From contig NC_010162.1 of the NCBI RefSeq assembly GCF_000067165.1, positions 8,439,001 to 8,503,000 on the forward strand: a stretch of 64,000 nt of DNA, written 5' to 3'. Source of the DNA: Sorangium cellulosum So ce56. Lineage in GTDB: Bacteria; Myxococcota_A; Polyangia; Polyangiales; Polyangiaceae. Every line of letters begins with the position of its first letter. Position 1 is the first letter of the stretch. The translations under genes and the position numbers were made by a program. The notes under the pieces were generated by a model. The model saw only the letters and a list, made by a program, of their open reading frames with translations, made no database searches and was not told where the DNA came from. Shown piece by piece: positions 31,844 through 41,805 of the stretch.

Positions 31844-34396
31844 ATGGATCTGCTCGGTAGACCGAACCCAAAGCGGCTCTCCGACTTCATCCAGCGCCAC
31901 CACGACGCGCTCCTGGATGCCTGGAAGTACCGAGTCCAGGCGCTCAACCCGGTGCGGCGGCTGCCGGCGCCGAGGCCGACCGATCACCTGCCCGACATCC
32001 TCACCTACATCGCCGAGGGCGCGCGCGGCGCGGGCACGGCGGCGGTCGACCGGAAGCACCGGGGGCTCCCTGGGCTCCACGCGTTGAGCCGGCTCGCCCA
32101 CGGGTACGATCTCGCCGACGTCGTGATGGAATACGCGGCGCTCCGCACCGTGATCCTGGAGCTCTGGGAGCGGGACGGCGGCGACGGGGGGCGTGAGCTC
32201 ATCCAGCTGAACGGGACGATCGACGAGGCGATCGCCGACGCGGTGTCCCGTTACCAGGCGGCGCGCGTGCGCCTGCTCCAGGCGCTCGACGCCATCTCGA
32301 CGGCCGCGCTCGGAAGCAGCGATCTGGACACCTTCCTGAAGGCGCTCCTCCGCGCCACCCGGGAGGCGGCGGCCGCCGTGGACGTGGCGATCATCCTGCT
32401 CGGGGACGGGGACGCCCTCGAGGTCCACGCGACCGCGGGCATCGACGACGGGCCCCTGCCCGGGCCCCCGCTCGAGGCGGCGCGGGAGTTCGCCCGCGCG
32501 GTCCTCGCGCTGCGCGGGCCCACGTCGCTCGACGCCGCGGCCGGCGGCTTGCCCGTCACCGCGCGGGAAATCCGGGCGAGGGGGCTGCGCGCCGTCTACG
32601 GCGTGCCGCTGATCCACGAGGGACACTCCATCGGCGTCGCGATCCTCGGCTCCCGCAACGCCGAGGAGTTCTCCGAGGACGACGCGCTGATGCTGCGCAC
32701 GATGACCAGCCGGGCGACCGGCATCATCGTGCAGGCGCAGCTCGTCGCGAAGGAGCGCGCGGCGCGGCGCCAGGCGGACGACGCCCGCGCCCTGCTCGCG
32801 ACCGTGGTCGAGCAGATGCCGGCGGGGCTCGTCATCGCCGAGCCGCCGACGGGGCGCGTCCTCCTCTCGAACCCCCAGGCCGGCGCGATCTTCGGGCTGC
32901 CGCTCCTGGAGATCCAGAACATCGATGGCTACGCCGTCTGCCGGGGCTCCGACCCTCGGTCGGGCAGGCCGTACGAGGCCCGGGATTGGCCTCTCGCGCG
33001 GACGATCACGACCGGGGAGGTCGTGATCGACGAGGAGATCGATATCGTCCGCGACGACGGCGCGCGGGGGCGGATCCTCGTGCGCTCGGCGCCGGTCCGG
33101 GATCCGGTCGGGCGCGTGATGGCGGCCGTCGTGACCTTCTTCGACATCACGGAGCGGACGCGCGCCGAGCGGGGGGAGCGCTTCCTGGCCGCCGCGAGCG
33201 CCGCCCTCAGCGACACCCTCGACTTCCAGGGCACGCTCGACCGGGTGGGGCACCTGACGGTCCCCGAGCTGGCGGACTGGTGCGTCATCCAGACGCTCCC
33301 GGACCTCGAGCAGTCGCGCGGGCTCACGGTGATCCACGCGCGCCCGGAGGAGCTCCAGAGGGCGCGGGCGCTCTTCCGCGAGCTGGATCCCCCGCCGCCG
33401 CTGGTGGCGCTGCTGGAGCGGGCCCTCTGCAGCGAGCGCCCGGAGCTCATCGGGGATCCGTCGCACCCGCTGATCGCCTCGCTCGACGAGAACGGCGTCT
33501 TCCGCCGGTTCGTCCGGGCGCTCGGGATCACGTCGGCCCTTGTGGTCCCGCTCGTCGCGCGGGGCCGCACCTTCGGCTGCATCACGCTGGCGACGGCGGG
33601 ATCCGGCCGGGTCTACGACGAGGCGGACCTCGCGGTGGCGCACGACCTGGCGCAGCGGGCGGCGCTCGCGGCGGACAACGCCCGCCTGTACGAGGCGGCG
33701 CAGCGCGCGATCGAGCTCCGGGACAACGTGCTCGCCACGGTGTCCCACGACCTCAGGAACCCCCTGAGCGCGATCCTCACGGCGGCCGCCGTGATGACGA
33801 AGCGCGCGGTGACGCGGGGAGAGAAGGGCGACACGAAGGCGATCCAGGCGATCCAGCGCTCGGCGCACCGGATGGATCGGCTGATCCACGACCTGCTCGA
33901 CTTCGCGAGCCTGCGCGCCGGCCGGCTGGCGCTGCGCCGGCAGCCGCAGGATCCGCGGGAGATCGGCAGGGAGGCGGTGGAGACGTTCGAGTCGCAGGCC
34001 CAGGAAAAGGGGATCCAGCTGGGGGTCGTGGCGGCCGACGACGTCCCGCTCGTCACGTGTGATCGCGATCGGGTGCTCCAGGTGCTCACCAACCTCCTGA
34101 GCAACGCGCTCCAGGTGACGGGCGCCCAGGGGGCGATCACGCTGCGGTGCGAGCGCGGAGAGGAGCACGTCGTGTTCTCGGTGGCCGACACGGGGCCGGG
34201 GATCCCGGAGAACGAGCTGCCCCACCTCTTCGAGCGGTTCTGGCGCGGCGAGCGGAACGGCTACAAGGGCACCGGGCTCGGGCTGGCCATCGCCCGGGAG
34301 CTCGTGGCGGCGCACGGGGGGACGATCGACGTGGAGAGCCGCGTGGGGGTGGGGACGACGTTCAGGTTCACGATCCCCATCATCGACGAAGGGTGA
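31844..34396 (+). CDS. Multi-domain sensor histidine kinase
   Basis: An 850-residue cytoplasmic sensor kinase without membrane segments. The order is an RsbRD-like helical N-terminus (1-140), GAF-like domain (about 160-300), PAS domain (about 325-430, with PAGLVIAEPPTGRVLLSN), a second GAF domain (about 450-620), HisKA with VSHDLRNPLSAI and phospho-acceptor H635, and HATPase with NLLSNALQV, DTGPGIP and GTGLGLAIARELV. No receiver domain and no adjacent response regulator are present, so its partner lies elsewhere. The ATG has GTGAGG 6 nt upstream; a GTG at 31802 is in frame but less well placed. Confidence 0.92.
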   Translation: MDLLGRPNPKRLSDFIQRHHDALLDAWKYRVQALNPVRRLPAPRPTDHLPDILTYIAEGARGAGTAAVDRKHRGLPGLHALSRLAHGYDLADVVMEYAALRTVILELWERDGGDGGRELIQLNGTIDEAIADAVSRYQAARVRLLQALDAISTAALGSSDLDTFLKALLRATREAAAAVDVAIILLGDGDALEVHATAGIDDGPLPGPPLEAAREFARAVLALRGPTSLDAAAGGLPVTAREIRARGLRAVYGVPLIHEGHSIGVAILGSRNAEEFSEDDALMLRTMTSRATGIIVQAQLVAKERAARRQADDARALLATVVEQMPAGLVIAEPPTGRVLLSNPQAGAIFGLPLLEIQNIDGYAVCRGSDPRSGRPYEARDWPLARTITTGEVVIDEEIDIVRDDGARGRILVRSAPVRDPVGRVMAAVVTFFDITERTRAERGERFLAAASAALSDTLDFQGTLDRVGHLTVPELADWCVIQTLPDLEQSRGLTVIHARPEELQRARALFRELDPPPPLVALLERALCSERPELIGDPSHPLIASLDENGVFRRFVRALGITSALVVPLVARGRTFGCITLATAGSGRVYDEADLAVAHDLAQRAALAADNARLYEAAQRAIELRDNVLATVSHDLRNPLSAILTAAAVMTKRAVTRGEKGDTKAIQAIQRSAHRMDRLIHDLLDFASLRAGRLALRRQPQDPREIGREAVETFESQAQEKGIQLGVVAADDVPLVTCDRDRVLQVLTNLLSNALQVTGAQGAITLRCERGEEHVVFSVADTGPGIPENELPHLFERFWRGERNGYKGTGLGLAIARELVAAHGGTIDVESRVGVGTTFRFTIPIIDEG

Positions 34397-34487
34397 ACCG
34401 GGGCGGCGGGCAGACGGGACAGCCGCCGCAGGGGAGGAGTGGACGATCGAGCGCGCCGGTCCCAGGAGCCCTCGGGAAGGAGGAAGC

Positions 34488-34745
34488 ATGGGAGTCGAGA
34501 AGACGCACGATCCGCCGGGCGACCCGCGCCTCGCAAACGAGGTCAGCGAGGAGAAGCGGCCTCCGCCGCAGGCGGATGTCCCGGGCGTCCGCGGGCCGGT
34601 CACGCCCTCTGGCGAGCTCGAGGACACGCCGCCCGACGAGGTCGACAGCTGGGGCAGCGAGGGCGGCGCCGGCTCGTACGCGGGGGGGCCGATCATCTCG
34701 AATACGAAGCTCTCCGCGCCGAGGCCGCCCCGCGCGTCGGGGTAG
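34488..34745 (+). CDS. Small hydrophilic protein of unknown function, 85 residues
   Basis: A small, probably disordered protein rich in Pro, Glu, Asp and Gly, with no Cys, signal peptide or membrane segment. It is supported by an excellent AAGGAGG ribosome-binding site before the ATG and by following the sensor kinase by 90 nt on the same strand. Its last 53 bases overlap the 3' end of the convergent Kelch-like gene. No function can be suggested. Confidence 0.6.
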   Translation: MGVEKTHDPPGDPRLANEVSEEKRPPPQADVPGVRGPVTPSGELEDTPPDEVDSWGSEGGAGSYAGGPIISNTKLSAPRPPRASG

Positions 34746-37323
34746 CGGGGAAGCATCGCTGAGCCGCTCGGCCGGCGGGCGCGCGCCGCGCCAGCGCGAG
34801 CAGCAGGAGCAGCGCGGCCCAGGGCGCAGTTGCCGAGCGCGTCGCGCCGACGACGCACCCGCACCCGCCGCCGCTGGATGAATCCGGGCCACCTCCGCCG
34901 ACCGAGCCGCTCGACCCGCCTGCCCCGTCGCCGGGGCCGCCGGTGTCGATCTTGCACTCGCCCAAGACACAGGTGCCTCCCTCGCATCGCGTGCCGTCGG
35001 GCTTCTTTTCGCGCTCGCACGCGCCCGTCGTCGAATTGCACGACCCCGCATAGCGGCAGTCGATCTCGGGGCAAGAGTCCAGGTCGCCACTCTCGCACAC
35101 GCCGCCGCGGCACACGTCCCCCCGCGTGCACGCGTCGCCATCCTCGCACCCCTCCCCGTCCGGCAGCGGCGTGCCGACGCCGCACCAGCCTGTCGCTGCG
35201 TTACATTCGCCCCGCGCGTGACACTCCGGCGGCGGCTGGCATTCGACCGGCGCCCCCGGGACACACGCGCCGGCCTCACACGTGTCGCCCTCGGTGCAGC
35301 CGTCACCGTCATCGCACACCACGCCGTCCGGCCGCGGCGTCGTGACGCACTCCCCCGTCGTCGTGTCACACGCCGCCTCGCGGCAGATGTCGGGCGCGAC
35401 GCAGATCACGGGAGCGCCGACGCACACACCTGCCTGACACACGTCGGTCTGCGTGCAGGCCTGGCCGTCATCGCACGCCGGACCGCTCAGCGCCTCGCAA
35501 TGGCCGTCCTGCGAGGCGCCCGCGTTCATCGAGCACGCGTCGCACGGCCCGCCGGAGCAGGCAGCATCGCAGCACACGCCATCGACGCAATACCCCGTCG
35601 TGCAGTCGGAGCCCGATGCGCACGCGGCCCCGAGCGCCAGACCGAAGGTCGCCGTCGTCGCGACGGCGCCATACCTCCTTGAGGGCCTGCACCCGCCCGT
35701 TACGAGGACCCGCTGATCCAGGAGCAATGTCGCCGTGTGATTTGCGCGATCCTCGATCACCTTGTCGTTGATTGGGGTTACAGTGTCCTTCGTCGGGTCA
35801 TAGAGATTCCATGACGGTAGCCCGTAAGAAATTTCCGAAGTCAGGCTAACATAATATCCGCCCGCGATAAGGACCTTGCCATCGGGGAGCAGGGTCGCGG
35901 TGTGGTCTCCGATCCCTCGGCGCCATGACAGCTTCGACGTCCACTGGTTCGTCCTGAAAATGTATTTCTCCACGGCAATTTCGCGCGGTTGGCCGGAGGC
36001 CTCGCTCACTTGCGTGCCACCGATCACCACGACGTTGCCGTCCGGAAGCAGGGTGGCCGTGTGCTTGTCGTGGAACGACGCCAGCAGCCCCCCCGCCTGC
36101 GACCAGGTGTCCTTGGACGGATCGTAGACCTCCGCGGAGTTCCCCCCCACGACGAGCACGCGCCCGTCGAGCAGGCGCACGGCGGCGTGGCCGCTCCGCG
36201 CGAGGGCCATCGAGGCCCGTGAGGTCCAGGTGTCCGAGTCCGGGTCGTAGCGCGCGGTGGTCGCCACCGGGGAGCCTCCGACCGTGCCGCCCGTCACGAA
36301 GACCGTGCCGTCCTCGAGCAAGGTCGCCGTGGCCTCGGCGATGCTCTCGGGTGGCGACGCGGCGTCGCTCCAGATGTGCGTGGCCGGGTGGTAGATCTCC
36401 GCGGTCGCCCCGCCCAGTACAAGCACGTCGCCGTTCCGGAGCAACGTGGCCGTATGCTCGGCCCGGGCGACCTTCATCGCCGCTGTCAGCTGCCAGATTC
36501 CGGACGCAGGGTAGAAGCGCTCGGCGCTGTTCTGTGCGGTGCGTTGATACTCATATTCGCCGATGAAACCGCCGGTGACCAGGACGCTGCCATCCTGCAG
36601 CAGCGTCGCGGTGTGCCCCTCTCGCGGGTAGTTCATGGACTGCGCAAGCACCCATACCGGGTCGATGAGCAGCGCCTCGCCTGCGTCGCCGGCATCGGCG
36701 AAGAGCTCCACCGCCCGCCCCTGGACGCGCAGCGCGACACCCACAGGACGGCCGGACGACGCGAAGGCGGCCGGCGCGCTCATCATCAACCGCGGCGCAC
36801 CCGACGCGTCGTCCCACACGATGGACTCGCCCTCCTGCCGGGGCCACGCACCGTCGACCTCCCACGAAGCGATCGGCCGCCCCGGCGATGCGACCCCCGG
36901 CTCGACGAGGAGCCACTCCTCGACGCCAGCGCCCGTCGCTACCCAGAACGACGCGCCGCCGTCGCGCGGGTAGCGGACAGCGGCCCCCGCACGCACCCCC
37001 TCGCCATGGAGGCCGGCCTCGCGAAGCTGGAGGGCAGGCCCCTCCGGCAGGTCCAGGCGAATCGTCTCCTCGCCGATCCGGCGAGGCAGGAGGGCGCCGA
37101 GCGCGCCAGGGTGTGCCCCCATCCGAACCGCGCCCGGGACGAAACCGTCCGAGATCTCCGCGAAGCCGCGGCCTGCCTCGGTCACGAGCGCCGCTTGCTC
37201 GGGAAAGTGGAGGCGCAGCGCGCTCTCGTCGGACCCGCGCGCGGCCTCGTCGCCGGCCGAGCAGCCGAACGCGCCGATAAGCAAGCATGCCCCCACGACA
37301 AGCTCAACACTACGTCGTCTCAT
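34693..37323 (-). CDS. Kelch-like surface lipoprotein with MYXO-CTERM-like tail
   Basis: An 876-residue surface protein. The signal has a lipobox FGC near residue 21. After an N-terminal beta domain, about seven Kelch-type repeats follow (about 235-560), each with an ATLLxDGxVLVxGG blade motif as in HTATLLQDGSVLVTGG, forming a beta-propeller. Residues about 570-835 are Cys-rich (CDDGDGCTEGDTCEAGAC type). Near the end, GGGCGCVVG plus a hydrophobic stretch and an Arg-rich tail resembles MYXO-CTERM, though extended by some 30 residues. GGAGG sits close before the ATG. A paralogue lies directly upstream. Adhesion or surface binding is a reasonable inference. Confidence 0.88.
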   Translation of the reverse strand: MRRRSVELVVGACLLIGAFGCSAGDEAARGSDESALRLHFPEQAALVTEAGRGFAEISDGFVPGAVRMGAHPGALGALLPRRIGEETIRLDLPEGPALQLREAGLHGEGVRAGAAVRYPRDGGASFWVATGAGVEEWLLVEPGVASPGRPIASWEVDGAWPRQEGESIVWDDASGAPRLMMSAPAAFASSGRPVGVALRVQGRAVELFADAGDAGEALLIDPVWVLAQSMNYPREGHTATLLQDGSVLVTGGFIGEYEYQRTAQNSAERFYPASGIWQLTAAMKVARAEHTATLLRNGDVLVLGGATAEIYHPATHIWSDAASPPESIAEATATLLEDGTVFVTGGTVGGSPVATTARYDPDSDTWTSRASMALARSGHAAVRLLDGRVLVVGGNSAEVYDPSKDTWSQAGGLLASFHDKHTATLLPDGNVVVIGGTQVSEASGQPREIAVEKYIFRTNQWTSKLSWRRGIGDHTATLLPDGKVLIAGGYYVSLTSEISYGLPSWNLYDPTKDTVTPINDKVIEDRANHTATLLLDQRVLVTGGCRPSRRYGAVATTATFGLALGAACASGSDCTTGYCVDGVCCDAACSGGPCDACSMNAGASQDGHCEALSGPACDDGQACTQTDVCQAGVCVGAPVICVAPDICREAACDTTTGECVTTPRPDGVVCDDGDGCTEGDTCEAGACVPGAPVECQPPPECHARGECNAATGWCGVGTPLPDGEGCEDGDACTRGDVCRGGVCESGDLDSCPEIDCRYAGSCNSTTGACEREKKPDGTRCEGGTCVLGECKIDTGGPGDGAGGSSGSVGGGGPDSSSGGGCGCVVGATRSATAPWAALLLLLALARRAPAGRAAQRCFPATPTRGAASARRASYSR

Positions 37324-37358
37324 CGCTCCTCCAAACGCCCTTCCTTCACCAGCCATGT

Positions 37359-39864
37359 TCAACGCATCGAGCGCCGGCGTTCACGCCGGTTGCTGCGGCG
37401 GCGCGCGGAGATCAAAAGCATCCCTAGAGCGGCCACGACGCCGTGGGGACCCTGGTTTTGCCCCAATCGGCAGCCGCATCCGCGGTCCGGAGGATCATCG
37501 ACGAGACCGGCGCCGGTGCCCGTGCTCTCGGCCGAGCTCTCGAAAGGAGGAAGGCACTGCCCGGCCACGCACTCTCCGCCCGGGCACGACCGGCCGTTGG
37601 GCAGCCATTCGAGCTCGGAACACTTGCCCGTGGCTGGCTCGCAGGTGCTCTCGCTCACGCAGGGGCCGCCGACAGGACAGCGCACGTCCGTGCCCTCGCA
37701 CATCATCGCGCGGCATACGTCCATCCGCGTGCATGCATTGCCGTCGTCGCAGCTGGTGCCATCGAGCGCGGCGGTGAACGTGCAGACCCCCTGCACGCAC
37801 TTCGCTTCGAGCCGACAGCCGTCCGACTCGCAGGGGACCGGATCAGCGCCGACGCACATGCCGCCTTGGCAGCGGTCGACCCGCGTGCAAGCGTCGAGGT
37901 CGTCGCAAGGCGTCTCGTCGGGCAACTCGGGATAGACGCAGCCCTTGCTCTTCTCGCATGTCGCAGGCTCTTGGCACGGGCCTGGTGGCTTGCAGGTCAC
38001 CGGCTCGCCTGGTGCGCACATCCCCGAGTCGCAGGTGTCGCCTGCCGTGCATGCATCGCCGTCGTCGCAGGGCGTGCCGGACAGCGGCGTGCAGGTGCCG
38101 TCGGCGACCGCCCCGCGCGCCACGGTGCACGCGCCGCACCCGCCCGCGCACTCCGTGTCGCAGCAGACCGCGTCGATGCAGTGGCCGCTCACGCACGCGG
38201 CAGCCCCCGTGCATGGCGCGCCGAGGCCCGCGCCGATACCGTAGATCTCGGCGCTCGCGAGCTCCCCCCCGGAGGCCGCCCCCCCAGCGATGAGCACGAG
38301 GCCGTTGGGCAGCAAGGTCGCCGTATGATCCTGGCGGGCCACGCTGAGCGGCGGCTGCTCGGTCCAGCTGTTCGTCGACGGGTGATAGAGCTCGACCCGC
38401 GCCGTGGTGCCGCCGGCGACGAGCACCTCCCCGCTCGCGAGCAACGTGGCCGTGTGGCCTTTGCGCGAGACGCTCATCGGCGGCACTTCCTCCCACGAGT
38501 TCGTGTCCGGATTGTAGAGATCGACGACCTTACCGGCGCCGACGACGAGCACCTTGCCGTTCAGCAGCCTCGTCAATGTCGGCCCGGTGTGCTCCGACAG
38601 CATGGGCGGCGTCGCTACCCAGCCTCCGCTGCCCGGATAGTAGAGGTCGGCGTTCGGGCCGACGCTGCCCACGACGAGCACCGCGCCGCTCTGGAGCAGC
38701 GTGGCCGCGTGGTAGTCGCGGGCATACACCATGTCGCCGGCGCTCGACCAACCGCCGCCTGGTGTGTAACGCTCGGTGCTCCAGAGGGGCGTGGTCATGG
38801 AGTTCACGCCGCCCGTGACGAGCACCCCGCCATCCGGGAGCAGGGTGGCCGTGTGGAAGCGGCGCGGCTGTGACAGCGACGGGCCGGTCGACCAGAGGTT
38901 CGCCATGGGATCATAGAGCGCCGACGAACCGAGCAAGGAATTCACGTTCCCGCCGCCCGCGACGACGAGCACCTCGCCGGTCGTCAACAGCGTGGCGGTG
39001 TGCCAGGCGCGCGCGGGGCCCATCGAGGCCGCCGGCACGAAGGTGTTCGTGTCGCTGTCGTAGAGCTCCGCAGAGTTGAGCGCGCCGGACGAGCCGGTGC
39101 CGCCCGTCAAGAGAACATGCCCGTTCCGGAGCAGGGTGGCCGTATGGGCGGCGCGCGCCGTCACCAGGTTCCCTGTCGGGATCCAGGCCGGATCCACGAG
39201 CACCGCGCCGGAGCTCGCGCCGAGCCAGAGCTCGATCGACTGCCCGCGGGCCTCGAGCCGTGCTTCGATGGGCGCGCCGTCCTCCTGGTAGGCCTCGCCG
39301 GCGCTCACCGTCAGCGCGATCGCGCCGCCGCCATCGAGGCAGTCCACGACGCCGTCGCGGGCGCGCAGGGTAGCGCCCTCGATCTCCCAGGTCGCTACCG
39401 GTCCGTCGCGGCGCGCGCTCTCCCCGTCGAGCAGCAGCCACTCCTCGTAACCGGTGGTGCTGGCCGTCCAGAACGCGGTGCCACCGGGACGGGCATACGC
39501 CACCGCCTGCCCGTGCACCACGGGGCTGCCGGAGAGGCCTGGCTCACGCACCGTGAGCGCGAGCCCCCCCCGGGAGGCGCAGAGCGATGGCGTGCTCGCC
39601 GTGACCCGGCAGCGACGCCTCGAAGCCGCCCGGCGTGCGCGCCACGAACCCGTGACCACCGGCGTCACGCGCAAAGCGCGCGGCCCCGCCGAGGACGACC
39701 GCGGCGTGCTCGGAGAACAGGACGCCGAGCTGCTCCGGACCAGGCGCGGAGCCGGCGTCCCCCGCGCATCCGGCGAGGAGGAGGAGCGCCAGTGCCCCCG
39801 CAGCGGAACCGCGGTGGAGGGCGCGGCGCGCGCCCCTGCTCGTCGTCGTACCTACGCTTCTCAT
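37359..39864 (-). pseudogene. Kelch-like surface lipoprotein, frameshifted in a G8 run
   Basis: A paralogue of the protein at 34693-37323. The true start is the ATG at 39864 with GGAGGAG upstream, giving a lipoprotein signal with lipobox LLAGC. This frame ends after about 106 codons, at 39544. The remainder, with Kelch blades (HTATLLRNGHVLLTGG type), Cys-rich repeats and a GCGC plus Arg tail, is in another frame down to 37359. The switch occurs at a run of eight G (39564-39571 on the minus strand); with seven G the sequence reads RLPGGLALTVREPGL, matching LPEGPALQLREAGL of the paralogue. One joined product would be about 834 residues. It is either a sequencing error, a true pseudogene, or a phase-variable gene. 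Confidence 0.8.
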
Positions 39865-39933
39865 CGCATCTCCTCCGGCGCGCCGGAGCGCCGGTGCCAC
39901 GGCCCGCTGGCGGCTCGCGGGGCGCAACCAGGC

Positions 39934-41805
39934 TCAGCGCTTCGCGATCCGCAGGACGGATCCGGTCGAATCGCTCCCGCCTTCGTTGAGCCAGAACACG
40001 TTCTCCGCGTCGACGAGGAGCGCCCCCGCCTGGCAGCCACATTCCGCGAGCACGGTGGGTTTGTCATGCGGCGTGGCTGCCTTCAGCAGCCATTTCACGG
40101 TCCCATCGTTGCGGCTGGTCCAATACACGCGCGCGCTGTCGACGGCTATGCCGTTCGGGAAATTTTGCCCTGTCGCGATCTTCTGCGGGTCGCCAACACG
40201 CTCCCCGTCTTTGAGGGAGAGCCTCATCACATCGCCCGAGTGCACTATGCTCGTCCAGTAGACGGCGATCGCAGTGTCGTTCTCGTTCTCTCCGAGGTCG
40301 AGCGCGAGGTAGTTCGGCTTCACCAGGCCCGTCGCGAGCGGCTTCGGCTCGGCCGCGCCTCGCCGCAACACCATGATGGCACCCGTGGCGGCGTCATCCT
40401 GGCCACCCTGGCTCGTACGACCCTGGTTGGTCCAGTACAGGTACTCCTTGTCGGCCACGATCCGGTAGGGATGGCCCTGCTGCGAGGCCAGCACGTCCGG
40501 TTCGGCGGGAACGTTGGGGATGCGGGAGACCGTGCCGCCATCCCAGGAGGTAAAGAAGACCTCTCCCTCTCTCGACACGAGCCCCTCGAGGACGCCCTGC
40601 TCCGACGCAAGCATGGTGGGCAGTCCCCCCGACGCTGGCAGGTCGAGCCGCTGGACGCGGCCCTCGCCGAGCCCACCCTCGGTCCAGAAGATCGCGCCCC
40701 CGCCGAGCGCGACGTCACGCGGATTCGCCAGCGCCGATGCCAACGTGATGCGCGACCCGCCGCCCTTCGGTACCGAGCGGAGCTCGCCGTCGGCCCTGTC
40801 CTCGGAGCCGAGGTTCGTCCAGTAGATCCGCTCGCTGTCGGCGGCCAAGCTGAAGGGGCGGTGCTGCATGGCCGCGACGACGACCGGCTCGGAGGTCCCG
40901 GGCGGCGCACCCGGCGAGCCCACGGAGGACCACGTGCCGCACACCGGCAGCGACGCCGTCTTGAGGGGGCACGCGTCCGTGATCGCCGCGGCCGCGAACG
41001 CGAGGCTCTCGCCGCCCAAGATGCGATCGCACGCGGCCTTCGGCAGGCGGCGCTTCCCCGCCGGCTCGTCCGCCCACTGCCAGCCGAGCGCGCTCTCCGC
41101 GTCGAGCGCGACGAAGCAGCCGGACGGGCCGCAGATCCCGTCGGTCTCGGTGGAGAGCGCGATGTTCACGGCGTCTTCCGCGGTGAGGGTACAGGTGCCC
41201 AGATCGACGGCCCGCGGCTCGCTCCGCTTGAAGCACTCCGTGACGTCGAAGCAGCGGCCGTGCGCGGGGCTCGCGTTCCCGCCGAAGACGCGCTCGGGCG
41301 CATAGTCGTCCAGGGACTCTGGCGCGACCGGCGCGACCGTCACGCACTCGCCGTTGATGCAGGTCTTGCCAGGCTCGCAATTGTGCATCGCCGCCTCGCC
41401 ATGCGCGCGCTCCTCGCTGCAAAGCCATTGCACCGGGAGCCGGAGCATCGCCACGCGATCGCCGGGGACCGTCGTGGCCACCTCCCGCACCACCCGCGGC
41501 CATGACCCCTGCCACGCCGTGACCCGGATCATCGCGGGCTGCGCCGCATCGGCGCCCGCCACGAGGGCGAGCGTCGACGGCAGCTTCAATCCCTGCGTGG
41601 GGTCCGCGAGGTCGTACTCCTCGTGGAAGCGGACCTCGTCCCCAGACATCACCTCGACGCGGAGCCAGTCGATGTCCTTCGGAACCGACATGTCCGTCTG
41701 GACGACCACCATGATCTCGCCCGGCGCATCCGCCGACGCGCACGCCGCGACCGAGCCTGCGAGCAGCAGCGCGGCGACCCGGCGCGGGATGGCCGTCGCG
41801 CTCAC
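39934..41805 (-). CDS. Lipoprotein with beta-propeller repeats, kinase operon member
   Basis: A 623-residue lipoprotein with signal and lipobox AAC (about residue 22). A beta-sandwich-like N-terminus is followed by a Cys-containing centre and, from about residue 310, six or so repeats of the type RIYWTNLGSE or RVYWTSRNDG with GxVxRL strands, which should form a beta-propeller (DUF5050-like). The GTG start overlaps the stop of the upstream PEGA gene by 4 nt (41802-41805), so translation is coupled. It is the third gene of a kinase-PEGA-lipoprotein operon. Confidence 0.85.
   Translation of the reverse strand: MSATAIPRRVAALLLAGSVAACASADAPGEIMVVVQTDMSVPKDIDWLRVEVMSGDEVRFHEEYDLADPTQGLKLPSTLALVAGADAAQPAMIRVTAWQGSWPRVVREVATTVPGDRVAMLRLPVQWLCSEERAHGEAAMHNCEPGKTCINGECVTVAPVAPESLDDYAPERVFGGNASPAHGRCFDVTECFKRSEPRAVDLGTCTLTAEDAVNIALSTETDGICGPSGCFVALDAESALGWQWADEPAGKRRLPKAACDRILGGESLAFAAAAITDACPLKTASLPVCGTWSSVGSPGAPPGTSEPVVVAAMQHRPFSLAADSERIYWTNLGSEDRADGELRSVPKGGGSRITLASALANPRDVALGGGAIFWTEGGLGEGRVQRLDLPASGGLPTMLASEQGVLEGLVSREGEVFFTSWDGGTVSRIPNVPAEPDVLASQQGHPYRIVADKEYLYWTNQGRTSQGGQDDAATGAIMVLRRGAAEPKPLATGLVKPNYLALDLGENENDTAIAVYWTSIVHSGDVMRLSLKDGERVGDPQKIATGQNFPNGIAVDSARVYWTSRNDGTVKWLLKAATPHDKPTVLAECGCQAGALLVDAENVFWLNEGGSDSTGSVLRIAKR

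Noticed and set aside
31814..35185. Over 1100-codon open frame opposite the sensor kinase
   Set aside because: Antisense shadow of a gene with clear HisKA and HATPase motifs; composition is Arg/Glu/His-rich without domains.
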